DNA of 64,000 nt from a bacterium SCSIO 12696. Its GTDB lineage: Bacteria > Pseudomonadota > Gammaproteobacteria > Pseudomonadales > Porticoccaceae. Under the pieces are notes generated by a model. The model did no database searches and was not told the DNA's origin. It saw nothing but the letters and a program-made list of their open reading frames with translations. The DNA lies in contig CP073744.1 of assembly GCA_024397955.1 (NCBI GenBank), forward strand, positions 1,178,001-1,242,000. Direction: 5' to 3'. This document shows positions 46,120-55,525 of this stretch, piece by piece. Position 1 is the first letter of the stretch. The number at the start of each line of letters is the position of its first letter. The translations under genes were made by a program, and so were the position numbers.

Positions 46120-46881
46120 CTATATGTAAAAGCTCGACGCCAGGGTGCCAATAATCAACGACCAGCCATCCACCAGCACAAACAACATAATCTTGAACGG
46201 CAGGGAAATCAGGATCGGCGACAACATCATCATACCCATGGACATCAATACGCTGGCTACCACCAGATCGATGATCAAGAAGGGAATAAAAATCATAAAG
46301 CCGATCTGAAAAGCGGTTTTCAGTTCGCTGGTGACAAACGCTGGCAGCAGAACACTGAAAGGCGCGTCTTCCGGTTTTTGCAGATTTTCATAGCCGGCCA
46401 TATCCGCAAACATGGAAAGGTCACTTTCCCGGGTTTGATTGAGCATAAATTCCCGCAACGGCACGCTGGCTGCTTGTGCCGCTTCGGTAAAGGTCATTTG
46501 GTCTTCCATGTAGGGCTTGAGCCCTGCGTCGTAAGCCCGTTCAAATACCGGCGACATAATAAAAATGCTGGTAAACAGCGCAAGGCCAACCAGTATTTGG
46601 TTGGAAGGCGTCGTGGTGGTACCCAGCGCCTGACGCAAAATGGACAACACCACAATAATGCGGGTAAAGGAGGTCATGGTAATCAGCGCTGTGGGCAACA
46701 GGCTGAGTACCGTCATAATCAGCAAAATCTGAATGGGCGTGCTGTAGGTTTCGCCCCCCTGGCCATCCGGCTTAATGGTCAGCAGTTCCAAGCCCTGGTC
46801 AGCAGAGGCAAACAGTGGCAGCATCAACACAACCAACGCCAGCAAGCCCCGAATAAATCGCTGGTAGGTGATGCTGTTCAC
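46120..46881 (-). CDS. fliP: Flagellar export protein FliP
   Basis: 253 aa with a cleavable signal peptide (ending ASA), as is usual for FliP, and conserved [19 protein letters not shown], and the late membrane part [22 protein letters not shown]. Core of the export gate. The ATG overlaps fliO by 4 nt. Confidence 0.98.
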   Translation of the reverse strand: MNSITYQRFIRGLLALVVLMLPLFASADQGLELLTIKPDGQGGETYSTPIQILLIMTVLSLLPTALITMTSFTRIIVVLSILRQALGTTTTPSNQILVGLALFTSIFIMSPVFERAYDAGLKPYMEDQMTFTEAAQAASVPLREFMLNQTRESDLSMFADMAGYENLQKPEDAPFSVLLPAFVTSELKTAFQIGFMIFIPFLIIDLVVASVLMSMGMMMLSPILISLPFKIMLFVLVDGWSLIIGTLASSFYI

Positions 46882-47402
46882 GACTGCTTCCCTTTGCCCA
46901 GCTGACTGAGTATGGCCCCGAAATTAACCCCGGACTGACCGCCCTCCTCCACATCCACCACCGGCTCATCGAACACATGCAGCGTCGCTACCCGGCCTGG
47001 CGACACGCCCAACAACATTTGGGTAGTGCCTACCTGTACCAGAACGGCACGGTCACGAGCACCGAGACTCATGGCCGACAACACCTGCATATGACTGCCC
47101 ACGCGCCCGGGCAAACGATTAAAGCGTTTTACCAGCCAGGCAAGAATCGCAAAGGCCGCCAGTACAACCAGCAAGCTAAGTATCAACTGCAGCACATAGC
47201 TGCCATTGGGGGTGGTATCGGCGCTTGGTACTCGGGGGCGCTCTGGCTTGGCGGCAGTGGTTTTATTCACCAGTTGGCCAGTATCCGTTTGCTCTATAAG
47301 CAGCTCGCCGGAATCAACGATCTGAGCAAATACCGGAAAGGCGCCCAGCAGCAGGACACTCCACAACACCGCCCTGGCCATCACACTTTTGCAATGGAAC
47401 AT
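46878..47402 (-). CDS. fliO: Flagellar protein FliO
   Basis: 174 aa. Signal/anchor start ([20 protein letters not shown] follows seven extra residues), a single membrane helix ([21 protein letters not shown]), then a cytoplasmic domain with [32 protein letters not shown]. FliO stabilises FliP assembly. ATG 47402 begins 2 nt after fliN; 47381 is another possible start. Confidence 0.93.
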   Translation of the reverse strand: MFHCKSVMARAVLWSVLLLGAFPVFAQIVDSGELLIEQTDTGQLVNKTTAAKPERPRVPSADTTPNGSYVLQLILSLLVVLAAFAILAWLVKRFNRLPGRVGSHMQVLSAMSLGARDRAVLVQVGTTQMLLGVSPGRVATLHVFDEPVVDVEEGGQSGVNFGAILSQLGKGKQS

Positions 47403-47404
47403 GG

Positions 47405-47866
47405 CTATTTCATCGAATTAAATCGGCTGGCGGAAGAAACCACCTCGGTGAGCCGCACACCGAATTTATCGTTGACCACGACGATTTCGCCACGTGCAAC
47501 CAAAGTGCCGTTAATGAGCACATCCAAAGGTTCACCCACCAGGCGCTCCAGCTCCACCACAGAGCCAGGGTTGTACTGCATCAGGTCGCGCACTGGCACT
47601 TGGGTACGGCCAATTTCTACGGTGACTTTAACGGGAATATCAAGAATGGCGTCTAAATTGACATCACCGCCAACGGCACTGGCCGGTTCAGAGGATAAAT
47701 TGGAAACATCCTCTGGTTGATAAGCCTGTGCTTGATCTTCAGCGGTTTCGGATGCCTGCTGGGTAGGCTCGGCATCCGTTGACGCAGGCGTATCCTTTGG
47801 CTTTTTATCTGCCTCGTTGCCTTCCTGGGCGAGTACATCTGGATTGCCGTCCACTTGGTCGTTCAT
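47405..47866 (-). CDS. fliN: Flagellar motor switch protein FliN
   Basis: 153 aa. The carboxy-terminal SpoA domain is clear: LDAILDIPVKVTVEIGRTQV, MQYNPGSVVELERLVGEPLDV and LVARGEIVVVNDKFGVRLTEVV. The amino-terminal 65 residues are acidic and low complexity. FliN normally works with FliM and FliG in the C ring. Here the gene directly follows fliL, with no fliM between (45-nt gap). Confidence 0.97.
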   Translation of the reverse strand: MNDQVDGNPDVLAQEGNEADKKPKDTPASTDAEPTQQASETAEDQAQAYQPEDVSNLSSEPASAVGGDVNLDAILDIPVKVTVEIGRTQVPVRDLMQYNPGSVVELERLVGEPLDVLINGTLVARGEIVVVNDKFGVRLTEVVSSASRFNSMK

Positions 47867-47910
47867 GTTTTTCCCCGGCTGGTTTTGGGAGTTGATACCC
47901 CCGTGTTCGG

Positions 47911-48459
47911 TTACTGCAAAATAAAGTCGGTGATATAAACTTCCTCAACACCGGGGTCACCGTCACTGCGGCGAATAATGCTTTGAATCTTGTCTTTAAT
48001 CGCAGTGCGCAGTGCTTCCTGGCCGTCGGTGGTACTCAGATTGGCCTGGGTTTGGGCTCGCAGTAAAGACAGAATTTCGTGAACAATGGCTGCTTTGTTA
48101 TAGGTGACTTTATCGATCACCGCCTGATCGTAGGACATCACCGATGCCTTCATTCGCATCAGCCCACCTTCTTTCAGGTTGGAGACAAAATCTTGGCCCA
48201 AGTCGTAGTAAATGGGCTCTGGTGCAGGTTCTGCAGATTCACCAGCAGTGCTTTCAGCATCTGCCACTTGCTCTGTTTCCGCTGCATCACCCGCTTCCGA
48301 TACTTCCGGTTTCGGCACCATAAACCACGCAGCACCGGCCCCCAAAGCCAGCGCAGCCACAGCCACAATGATGATCAGTTTGAGATTGCCACCTTTTTGT
48401 TGTTCCTGGTCCCCCTGAGGGGCGCCACCCAGATCCAAATCGGGGTTTGCATCAGCCAT
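47911..48459 (-). CDS. fliL: Flagellar basal body protein FliL
   Basis: 182 aa. Cytoplasmic start, one membrane helix (LIIIVAVAALALGAGAAWFM), a low-complexity acidic linker, then the FliL periplasmic domain ending DPGVEEVYITDFILQ. FliL supports stator function. AAGGAG precedes the ATG, and a sigma-54 promoter lies 121 nt upstream, so this is the first gene of the fliL-fliN-fliOPQR-flhB transcript. Confidence 0.96.
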   Translation of the reverse strand: MADANPDLDLGGAPQGDQEQQKGGNLKLIIIVAVAALALGAGAAWFMVPKPEVSEAGDAAETEQVADAESTAGESAEPAPEPIYYDLGQDFVSNLKEGGLMRMKASVMSYDQAVIDKVTYNKAAIVHEILSLLRAQTQANLSTTDGQEALRTAIKDKIQSIIRRSDGDPGVEEVYITDFILQ

Positions 48460-48579
48460 TTAAAGAGCTCCTTTTGGATTTATTTTGCTAAGAGTAAGGC
48501 TGTCTACGACACGATCCACAGTGGTTGCTGCAATCGCGCTCACGCATTTTTCAGCGTTTCTGTTTTATTTCTGCTTTAG

Positions 48580-48595
48580 AGCAAATGTTATGCCA
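48580..48595 (-). promoter_or_regulatory. Sigma-54 promoter of fliL operon
   Basis: Minus strand TGGCATAACATTTGCT: exact TGGCA and TTGCT with GG-N10-GC spacing. The best of three such sites in the cluster. Confidence 0.82.
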
Positions 48596-48674
48596 GCCCG
48601 TTTTTATTTTTTATTTCAATAGGTTGGGGCTTATAGAATGCGAACTGTCGAAGTTTTGACGGTGGGTTTGCCGG

Positions 48675-48711
48675 GGAAGAAAACCGCTGCCGACAGAAAT
48701 TCGACAGCGGT
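48675..48711 (-). terminator. Intrinsic terminator of ggt
   Basis: On the minus strand ACCGCTG pairs with CAGCGGT (plus-strand arms 48683-48689 and 48705-48711), followed by TTTTCTT. It isolates ggt from the fliL promoter downstream. Confidence 0.75.
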
Positions 48712-48776
48712 ATAGTACATGGCTAGCAGGTGTTGTCCTGAGACCTGATTACCAGTTTAGCCATTGATACAGAGAC

Positions 48777-50558
48777 TCAATCGAGCCCCAGAGTTAAAGC
48801 ATTAGGACGACGGGAATCAGAGGCCCCCAGGAAGTAACCATCTTTCACCATAATGGATTGGGTGCTGCCCATAGTGCGGGTCATTTCAACATTATGGCCT
48901 TTGTCCAACAGCAGCTGCATGGTGTCGCGGTTAAAACCGGGTTCCACCTCTAGCTTATCGGGAATCCACTGGTGGTGAACACGGCGCTCATAGGTGGCTT
49001 CGGCAATATTCATATCGTGATCTACCACGTTGACGATCATCTGGATCACCGAATTGATAATACGGCTGCCGCCGGGGCTGCCCACCATCATAAAAGGTTT
49101 GCCGTCTTTCAGAACAAGAGTGGGTGATTGTGAACTCACCGGGCGTTTGTGGGTTTCCAGGCGGTTGGCATGGCTGGCGGAAAACCCTTCCGCACCTGGG
49201 ATACCGGCACGCACAGAAAACGTAGATATCTGGTTATTCATCAAAATCCCAGTGCCGGCAATGGTATGGCCAGTGCCGTAGGAGTTGGCCAAGGTATAAG
49301 TGTTGGACACCGCATTGCCCTGGGCATCGACAATGGAATAGTGGGTGGTATCTGGGCTTTCCGTTGGCAGCTTGTCGCCTTTGAGCTCAGAGGACGGCGT
49401 GGCCTTGTCCATATCAATGCCTTTGGCGAGCTTATTGGCGCGCTCTTTATCCGTCAGCCAGGTCACCGGCACATCGTGGAACGCCGGGTCCGCCATATGA
49501 AGGCCACGGTCGGCAAAGGTGCGCTTCATGGCCTCGACCATCACGTGAATGGATTGAGCGGAAATACCCCAATCGGACAGTGGAAAGTTCTCCATAATAT
49601 TCAGCGCTTCAACGATGGCGACACCGCCAGAGCTGGGTGGCGGCATCGCGACAATGTCGTAACCGCGATAGCTGCCGGTCACTGGTTTGCGCCATTTGGC
49701 TTGGTAATCCGCCAGATCCTGCGTATCGATATGGCCACCGTTGCGTTCCATATCGGCAACTATCTTCTTGGCGATGGCGCCTTTATAGAAAGCATCAGGG
49801 CCGTGCTTGGCGATTTGTTTGAGCGACCAGGCCAGGTCTTTTTGCACCAGAATCTCACCGGGCTCGTAGGGCACACCGCCCTTTTTGAAATAGGCTTTGG
49901 CGGTAGCGTCATTTTCCACCAGCCAGCCTTTTTTTACCGACAGCAGTTGCGCCAGATCGTAGTTCACCGGAAAGCCATTCTCCGCCAGTTCAATGGCGGG
50001 GGCCAGCAGCTGCTTCCAGCTCAGTTTGCCACTACCGTAGCGCTCCAAAGCGGCGTGCATACCGGCCACAGTACCCGGCACACCCATGGCATGCCAGAGT
50101 TTTGCGGCGTCCTCTCTTTTACTGCCATCAGCATTGAGGAAGTGTTTGGCGGTCACGCCCGTAGGTGCCATTTCCCGATAATCCAGGGCCGCGGATTCAC
50201 CCTTGTCGGTGGAGTGCAGCACCATAAAGCCACCGCCACCCAGGTTGCCCGCCCGGGGCAAAGTCACCGCCAGCGCAAAGCCAACGGCGACCGATGCATC
50301 GATGGCATTGCCACCAGCCTTGAGAATATCCAGGCCAACCTGAGTGGCCTCGGCATTCTGGCTGGATACCATGCCGCGACGGCCAACAACCGGGTGAAAC
50401 ACATCCTCATAACGCACAATACCCACGTTACCCATATTGTAGGGGCCGTGGGCAGGTTTATCCGATGGTGTTGAGCCAGATGGTGCCGGTGCTCCTGCCG
50501 ATACCGGCAAGGCGATAGGCAGTGACAACAACAGTGCCCTGAACAGTGGAAACAACAT
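48777..50558 (-). CDS. ggt: Gamma-glutamyltranspeptidase
   Basis: 593 aa with a signal peptide (LFRALLLSLPIALPVSAGAP). GGT transfers or hydrolyses gamma-glutamyl groups, e.g. of glutathione, in the periplasm. It is made as one chain that self-cleaves before the nucleophile Thr in DTTHYSIVD (about residue 403), giving large and small subunits. GGGGFMVLHS-like LGGGGFMVLHS, and SPGGSRIINSVIQ in the small subunit, are typical. The gene has nothing to do with flagella but sits between fliK and fliL, framed by its own terminator and an upstream cruciform. Confidence 0.96.
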   Translation of the reverse strand: MLFPLFRALLLSLPIALPVSAGAPAPSGSTPSDKPAHGPYNMGNVGIVRYEDVFHPVVGRRGMVSSQNAEATQVGLDILKAGGNAIDASVAVGFALAVTLPRAGNLGGGGFMVLHSTDKGESAALDYREMAPTGVTAKHFLNADGSKREDAAKLWHAMGVPGTVAGMHAALERYGSGKLSWKQLLAPAIELAENGFPVNYDLAQLLSVKKGWLVENDATAKAYFKKGGVPYEPGEILVQKDLAWSLKQIAKHGPDAFYKGAIAKKIVADMERNGGHIDTQDLADYQAKWRKPVTGSYRGYDIVAMPPPSSGGVAIVEALNIMENFPLSDWGISAQSIHVMVEAMKRTFADRGLHMADPAFHDVPVTWLTDKERANKLAKGIDMDKATPSSELKGDKLPTESPDTTHYSIVDAQGNAVSNTYTLANSYGTGHTIAGTGILMNNQISTFSVRAGIPGAEGFSASHANRLETHKRPVSSQSPTLVLKDGKPFMMVGSPGGSRIINSVIQMIVNVVDHDMNIAEATYERRVHHQWIPDKLEVEPGFNRDTMQLLLDKGHNVEMTRTMGSTQSIMVKDGYFLGASDSRRPNALTLGLD

Positions 50559-50603
50559 AATCTATACCCTCAAATTTTTGTGGGCATAGCAAATCATATG
50601 GTG

Positions 50604-50640
50604 CGAGGTATTTCCAGTATTACTGGTGCAGAATACCTCG
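50604..50640. repeat. Nested palindrome between fliK and ggt
   Basis: CGAGGTATT (50604-50612)/AATACCTCG (50632-50640) encloses the perfect palindrome CCAGTATTACTGG (50614-50626). No T tract, so a cruciform or protein site is as likely as a terminator. Confidence 0.6.
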
Positions 50641-50685
50641 GATACGTTATAGGGTACCGGATCAATAAAAATGAATGGGATAACG

Positions 50686-51969
50686 TCAAATATAGGTATC
50701 CACTAAACCATTCACCGCTCGTACAACCGCTGGCCCCACAACTTCTTCTGGTGCCGTATCAGTTGTGGAAAATTCGCTACCACCATTGCGCTGGTCAGCT
50801 TCTCGCTCACCAGCCATGGTTTGCTGTTGGGACACATTGGCATCCGCAAGCTGGAGGCCATTTTCACCAAACATCTCCCGCAACCTCGGCAATGCCGCCT
50901 CAAGGGCATCACGAGTAGCTGCATTCTGAGCGAAGAAGGTGACGTTAGTACGATCACCTTCGTTCATTACTTTCACTTCAACGGCACCCAGCTCCGGTGG
51001 ATTAAGGCGTATCTCTGCTCGCTGATTGCCACGCTCAGCCAGTATTTGTAGGCGGCTGCCTACCTCTTGAGCCCAACCGGGTTGGTTGATCGGCGTATTA
51101 ATGGAAACAACCGGGCGGCCGGTATTGCTGTCCCCAGTTAAAGAAGCCGCTGAGGCACCAGAAGCCGACACCGTAAAAGTCGCCAAACCACTTTGGCCAG
51201 CGCTGGTAGCGCCACCAATATCAGAACTACCTGGCAGCGCAGACGCTCGCAAACTATCAACCAAGCCCTCGACATTACCCGCCCCCTCAACATGGCGTGC
51301 AGCTAACAGATTGCCATCCGCATTCACCGCAGGCGGTAACTGTTGAGTCAATACTGTTTGTAGCTCAGCGGTTTGAGGAGTGTTGACTCCACTCACTGGC
51401 TGAGCCGCCAAGGGCAGCGACGATACGATTGAAGCCTGGCCAAGCGCATTGGCATTAAGCGACGGCAAACTCTCGCCGCCGAGCGGCAAAACTGTGCCTG
51501 GCAAAGGAGCCAATGATTGCACGCCGATCACCGAAGATAACGCCGTAGCCTGAGGCAGGTTGCTAGCAGCAGAAAGCACAACCTCTTCACCGGAAGACAA
51601 TTGCTCGCTCAACTGCTGCAAAGCCGCTACATCATTGGCTCCCAAACCCCTGTCTGTTGCACTGTCTACATCCGTTAAACCAGAAACCAACCCTTCAAGG
51701 ACGTGACGGGCCCCATCCCCTGCCGCAAAATCAGGTAGCAGTTCCTGGTTAATCGCCCCACTCTGCCCCTCAGCACCTTGATATTCGGGGCTTTGCAGTC
51801 CACGCTCTGGGTTCAAGGGCTGTCCGTCATGGCCTTGGCCCACCTGTTTCAGATGGGCGGAAAACGAGCTTTGATCACTAGCGGCCACGGCATCGCCGCT
51901 TACAGTAGCTGAGGGCGTCGAAGTCGTTTTTCCAGTAGTTGGCAATGGTACCAATTGGGTCGTATTCAT
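50686..51969 (-). CDS. fliK: Flagellar hook-length control protein FliK
   Basis: 427 aa. A long low-complexity Ser/Ala/Gln-rich ruler region, then the Flg_hook domain: PGWAQEVGSRLQILAERG, AEIRLNPPELGAVEVKV, and NVTFFAQNAATRDALEAALPRLREMF. FliK measures hook length and switches FlhB. A sigma-54 promoter lies 108 nt upstream. Confidence 0.95.
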   Translation of the reverse strand: MNTTQLVPLPTTGKTTSTPSATVSGDAVAASDQSSFSAHLKQVGQGHDGQPLNPERGLQSPEYQGAEGQSGAINQELLPDFAAGDGARHVLEGLVSGLTDVDSATDRGLGANDVAALQQLSEQLSSGEEVVLSAASNLPQATALSSVIGVQSLAPLPGTVLPLGGESLPSLNANALGQASIVSSLPLAAQPVSGVNTPQTAELQTVLTQQLPPAVNADGNLLAARHVEGAGNVEGLVDSLRASALPGSSDIGGATSAGQSGLATFTVSASGASAASLTGDSNTGRPVVSINTPINQPGWAQEVGSRLQILAERGNQRAEIRLNPPELGAVEVKVMNEGDRTNVTFFAQNAATRDALEAALPRLREMFGENGLQLADANVSQQQTMAGEREADQRNGGSEFSTTDTAPEEVVGPAVVRAVNGLVDTYI

Positions 51970-52076
51970 CTTTTTACTCCATCAGCGAGCGGCTACAGGC
52001 AACCGCTGCGATTTAACACCAAGCTGGTTTCGGGCTTTTAGTGCAGGTTTTATCTACACTCTGACCTTCTCTGAAC

Positions 52077-52092
52077 AGCAAAACCTGGGCCA
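52077..52092 (-). promoter_or_regulatory. Sigma-54 promoter of fliK
   Basis: Minus strand TGGCCCAGGTTTTGCT, GG-N10-GC, sharing TGGCCCAG with the flhA promoter. Confidence 0.78.
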
Positions 52093-52291
52093 ACATTTTT
52101 ATATTGGTGTGTCGCAGGGAATATCCGATGAACAAAAACCAACTTATAGCCATTGCTTATAGGCCTATAATGTCTCGGAATTGCATTAGCACAATCATCT
52201 GGATAGAGTCATTTGTCGCCTCAGCACATGACCCTTTGGGTGGCTGCATTGGGGCCCCCAATGCAGTTAGAGGCATCGAAAAGGCAACTCT

Positions 52292-53326
52292 ATGGGTTTT
52301 GATAAAGACTTTATCTTTTCAGCCATTACCGACGATCCCGGCGGCGTTAATCTGCCCGCTGAGGTAGCAGCTCGTTGGCCCGCTTACGCCAACTGGTACA
52401 CCAGTGGCGTTGACAACCGGGAGCGTCCCAGTGCGGAAGTTTGCCGGGAACAGCTGGCAACTCATATGCCCGAGTTGATCCCCAGCTACGAGCACATGAT
52501 TCATCGCCTGACCCCCCATCTCAACGACGCTCACCTGCTCCCACAGTTCCTTTCCCTATACAACTCTCCGGCGTTCGTAGCCGGTTGTTCCCAGGCCGTA
52601 TGGCAACGGCCTCAGGGCAGCGCACTGGTTCGCAATTACGACTTCCCGCTGAAACTGTGGGACGCCATGTTGCTGAATAGCAATTGGAACGGCACTCGCG
52701 TTATCGCCATGACCGACTGCTTGTGGGGAGTATTGGATGGTATCAACGAGCACGGCCTTACCGCCTCATTGAGCTTTGGCGGCAAGCTGCAGGTGGGCGA
52801 CGGCTTTGCCGTTACCCTGGTATTGCGTTATATCCTGGAGTTTTGCCGGACTGTAGCAGAGGCCTGCGCAGTATTGCAGCGGATACCGGTTGCCATGGCT
52901 TACAACATCGTTCTGATGGACGCCCACGGCGATCACCGCACGGTATTTATCGGCCCCGACCAGGCGGCCGAATTTACTCAAATGCCCACGACGACCAACC
53001 ACCAACCCAACAGTGGCACAGAAACCGCCCTGGAAATTCTGTCAGACAGCCGGGTAAGGGATCGGTTTTTGCAAAGCCGGGTAAACGACCAGCATCAATC
53101 TCTAGAGCATTTAAAACAACTGTTTCTGGCACCACCGCTGTACCGCAGCAACAAAGACGCCAAGGGATGGGGGACTATCTACACCGCTTGCTACGAACCG
53201 CTGAAAGGCAGTGTATCGCTGCTGTGGCCGAACCAGGAAATGAATCAATCGTTTTTGCACTTCCAGGACGGGCAAATTCAGGTGACGCCAACGGAGCCCA
53301 AGGTGAATGTAGAGGATCAGGTTTAG
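52292..53326 (+). CDS. C45-like Ntn-hydrolase (acyl-CoA:6-APA acyltransferase/linear amide hydrolase family)
   Basis: 344 aa. AGCSQAVWQRPQG (Cys about residue 98) followed by ALVRNYDFPL matches the self-processing Cys-Ntn hydrolases of the C45/acyltransferase group, in which that Cys is the nucleophile. GVLDGINEHGL and the PVAMAYNIVLMD strand also fit. Such enzymes act on linear amides or N-acyl compounds; the substrate is unknown. An AAAAGG ribosome site precedes the ATG. No signal peptide. Confidence 0.8.
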   Translation: MGFDKDFIFSAITDDPGGVNLPAEVAARWPAYANWYTSGVDNRERPSAEVCREQLATHMPELIPSYEHMIHRLTPHLNDAHLLPQFLSLYNSPAFVAGCSQAVWQRPQGSALVRNYDFPLKLWDAMLLNSNWNGTRVIAMTDCLWGVLDGINEHGLTASLSFGGKLQVGDGFAVTLVLRYILEFCRTVAEACAVLQRIPVAMAYNIVLMDAHGDHRTVFIGPDQAAEFTQMPTTTNHQPNSGTETALEILSDSRVRDRFLQSRVNDQHQSLEHLKQLFLAPPLYRSNKDAKGWGTIYTACYEPLKGSVSLLWPNQEMNQSFLHFQDGQIQVTPTEPKVNVEDQV

Positions 53327-53344
53327 CTAGCACTTAACTACTGG

Positions 53345-53854
53345 CTAATCTTTTCCATATACAAAATATTTTCCTTCGACCCCACCTCTAGCGGGCTCCA
53401 TATCATCAACCATTTGCTCGATATTTTTTCCACTGACATTCCATCTCCAATGCTTTTGCCACCACTCTGGAACTTCCTTATCTAAGCAAGTCAGGACCTC
53501 TGGCTCACTAGCAAATATTCCAAAATTTTTACACAGGTATCCAGGGCGCCACCAATGTATATCTGGCATAAAGACCATCCCATCCTTCACAAGTACCCGC
53601 CATACTTGAAGTTCGTCACCCACACCCTTAAAAAAAAGCAGCTTGAATTCATAACCGCTGGAAAACTCACCTAAAGTTGGAAGTTCAGAAATCCAAACCT
53701 CCCCTTCATTAAGGTGTGACACATCAACTCTGAGTCGATCGGCATAAGCTTTTTGACTGGGTTTTAACGACCCTAGAAAAGGAATCGCTATGAACGCGAT
53801 TCCGATTAGCACGATAGAAAACAATCCTGTTTTTAATACTCTAAGACGATCCAT
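53345..53854 (-). CDS. Membrane-anchored protein of unknown function
   Basis: 169 aa. One transmembrane segment near the start (TGLFSIVLIGIAFIAIPFLG), then a periplasmic domain (VDVSHLNEGEVWISELP ... IHWWRPGYLCKNFGI). The GEVWISELP/WRVLV arrangement vaguely recalls the opening of Rieske-type proteins, but no CxH motifs follow. Two Cys could form a disulfide. Convergent with the C45 gene, 18 nt apart. Confidence 0.65.
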   Translation of the reverse strand: MDRLRVLKTGLFSIVLIGIAFIAIPFLGSLKPSQKAYADRLRVDVSHLNEGEVWISELPTLGEFSSGYEFKLLFFKGVGDELQVWRVLVKDGMVFMPDIHWWRPGYLCKNFGIFASEPEVLTCLDKEVPEWWQKHWRWNVSGKNIEQMVDDMEPARGGVEGKYFVYGKD

Positions 53855-53906
53855 AAATTATTTGATAGAACCAAGCTCGGAGATGAAAATCAATCCTGAT
53901 ACAAAA

Positions 53907-53934
53907 ACGCCCCGCTGCAAGGCGGGGCGTTTTT
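53907..53934. terminator. Strong bidirectional terminator
   Basis: ACGCCCCGC (53907-53915)/GCGGGGCGT (53922-53930) with AAAAA before and TTTTT after. Ends the decarboxylase/ATP-grasp operon on the minus strand. Confidence 0.92.
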
Positions 53935-53947
53935 GGTGTTCTATGGC

Positions 53948-55489
53948 TTAGTTGATTTTATACAACAAGCCTTTTTGCTTCGGCTCAGGAATTTGCGCGT
54001 CCCCTGCCGGCGGTGTGGTCTGGTATTGATCGCGGATAGCGGCGATCCAACCTTTAACGCGGCTGGTCAGGCTACCATCGTCATTCTGGGCACGGCCGCG
54101 CAGCAGCAGAATACCCAAGTCAGCACCTTTATATACGTACTCACCGGCACCTAACACTCGCAGGTAGAAACCCTGCTTATAACTGGACACATTACTCCAG
54201 TCCCAAGAGCGACGTAGGAAGGTAATATCGCCTTCGTCGTAGCGCCAAATACCACTGGAAGGAGCCTGGGTAATGATCTCAACGTTGTCGTCGGTGTTTT
54301 TGATCACCAGAGTACTCCAGCAACCGTAGTCCATCCAACGGGACTGAATCGTGCTCAAATCCAGCTCCCAGTCTACATCCAGGTATTCCAGCAGGTGGAA
54401 GAACAACATGGGCACACCACCGTACTTCTGGGTCACCAAGTTGGTCATTGGGGAAGCACCGGAGATACGTGGGTTGATCTCACCCAGGTAGGCTTCGCCC
54501 GTGGCAGTGTCAATCAGGAAGTCCATGCAGAAGGTACCGCGGTAGCCTTCTTTATAGAGGCGATCACCCAGGCGCTGCACCATGCTGATAATTTCATCAC
54601 GGCGCTCTTGCTCAAAGAAATTGGGGTCGTTTTCGTTACCGCTCCAACCGCCTTTGTAGGGGGTCAGTTTGCTGTGACCCACCACTTCCATCATGATCGG
54701 ACCTACCAAGGTGCCGTTGCGAGTGGCAACACCTTCCACCGTACCGGAGATGTTGTCGATACGCTTCATCACCTTCAGCTGCTCGCCAATGATGTCTTCA
54801 CTGTACTTGTCCCAGTCTTCCTCACTCTTGATAAAGAAGGTGGTACGACCAGAGTCACCGTAGGGCGTTTGCACAACCAAGTCGGTGCCAATACCGGCAC
54901 TCTCGGACAGAGCATTCAGCTCTTCATAGGTGTCGGCGGTACCCATGGTGTTGGGCACACTGGGCACATTGGCCTCTTCACCCAGCTTGGTGGTAACAAT
55001 CTTGGAGTCGATGTGGGTACGCAACTCAGCGGGCGGCAGGGCAATTTTCAGGCCCAATGCTTTAGCCAGCTTCTCGGTTTCTTCATCGAACATCACCGTC
55101 AGCATCAAGCCGTTGCCAGTGCGATCCACAAAGCCCTCTACTTCTTTGTTCTCCAGCAAGTAGTTCACCACATCTTCCATGCAAGTGAATTCCGGGTTGT
55201 CATTGCTGTTCGGAGAGAACACCCGGTAGTGGTGGCCATCAAAGCAGTCGAAGTAGCTGATATAGCGCAGCGACGGCACTTGCTGACCCAGACCAAGCAC
55301 ATTAAAGGGTGTGCCAGAAACGAAGTAAATCGGCTCTTGAAGGTCCAGAAAGTACTGATAAATATCAGAAAGGGAACGCAATTTTTTCACTTTACCACTC
55401 CTACTGTTCTCATTTTGTATTTGTTTCAAGGCTCTGTTAATACGCCACCTTGAGCGGGCCCAAACATTGGTTGGGTTTCCCTGGTTCAT
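53948..55489 (-). CDS. ATP-grasp ligase, partner of the decarboxylase
   Basis: 513 aa. The central part has the ATP-grasp pattern: DLVVQTPYGDSGRTTFFI (phosphate loop), GPIMMEVVGH, FCMDFLIDTATGEAYLGEINPRISGASPMTN with the metal-binding EINPR. It is biotin-carboxylase-like, without a biotin carrier domain nearby, so a carboxylate-amine ligase is more likely than a carboxylase. It follows the decarboxylase after 36 nt. Product unknown; joining of an amine made by the upstream enzyme to a carboxylate is only a suggestion. Confidence 0.85.
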   Translation of the reverse strand: MNQGNPTNVWARSRWRINRALKQIQNENSRSGKVKKLRSLSDIYQYFLDLQEPIYFVSGTPFNVLGLGQQVPSLRYISYFDCFDGHHYRVFSPNSNDNPEFTCMEDVVNYLLENKEVEGFVDRTGNGLMLTVMFDEETEKLAKALGLKIALPPAELRTHIDSKIVTTKLGEEANVPSVPNTMGTADTYEELNALSESAGIGTDLVVQTPYGDSGRTTFFIKSEEDWDKYSEDIIGEQLKVMKRIDNISGTVEGVATRNGTLVGPIMMEVVGHSKLTPYKGGWSGNENDPNFFEQERRDEIISMVQRLGDRLYKEGYRGTFCMDFLIDTATGEAYLGEINPRISGASPMTNLVTQKYGGVPMLFFHLLEYLDVDWELDLSTIQSRWMDYGCWSTLVIKNTDDNVEIITQAPSSGIWRYDEGDITFLRRSWDWSNVSSYKQGFYLRVLGAGEYVYKGADLGILLLRGRAQNDDGSLTSRVKGWIAAIRDQYQTTPPAGDAQIPEPKQKGLLYKIN

Positions 55490-55525
55490 CGCTTTGCCTC
55501 ACCGGGGCCTTCGCCCCCTAACTAT

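Noticed and set aside
49149..50474. 441-codon plus-strand frame over ggt
   Set aside because: Antisense shadow of a complete GGT gene; no motifs.
54395..55453. 352-codon plus-strand frame over the ATP-grasp gene
   Set aside because: Antisense shadow; His/Val-rich, no motifs.
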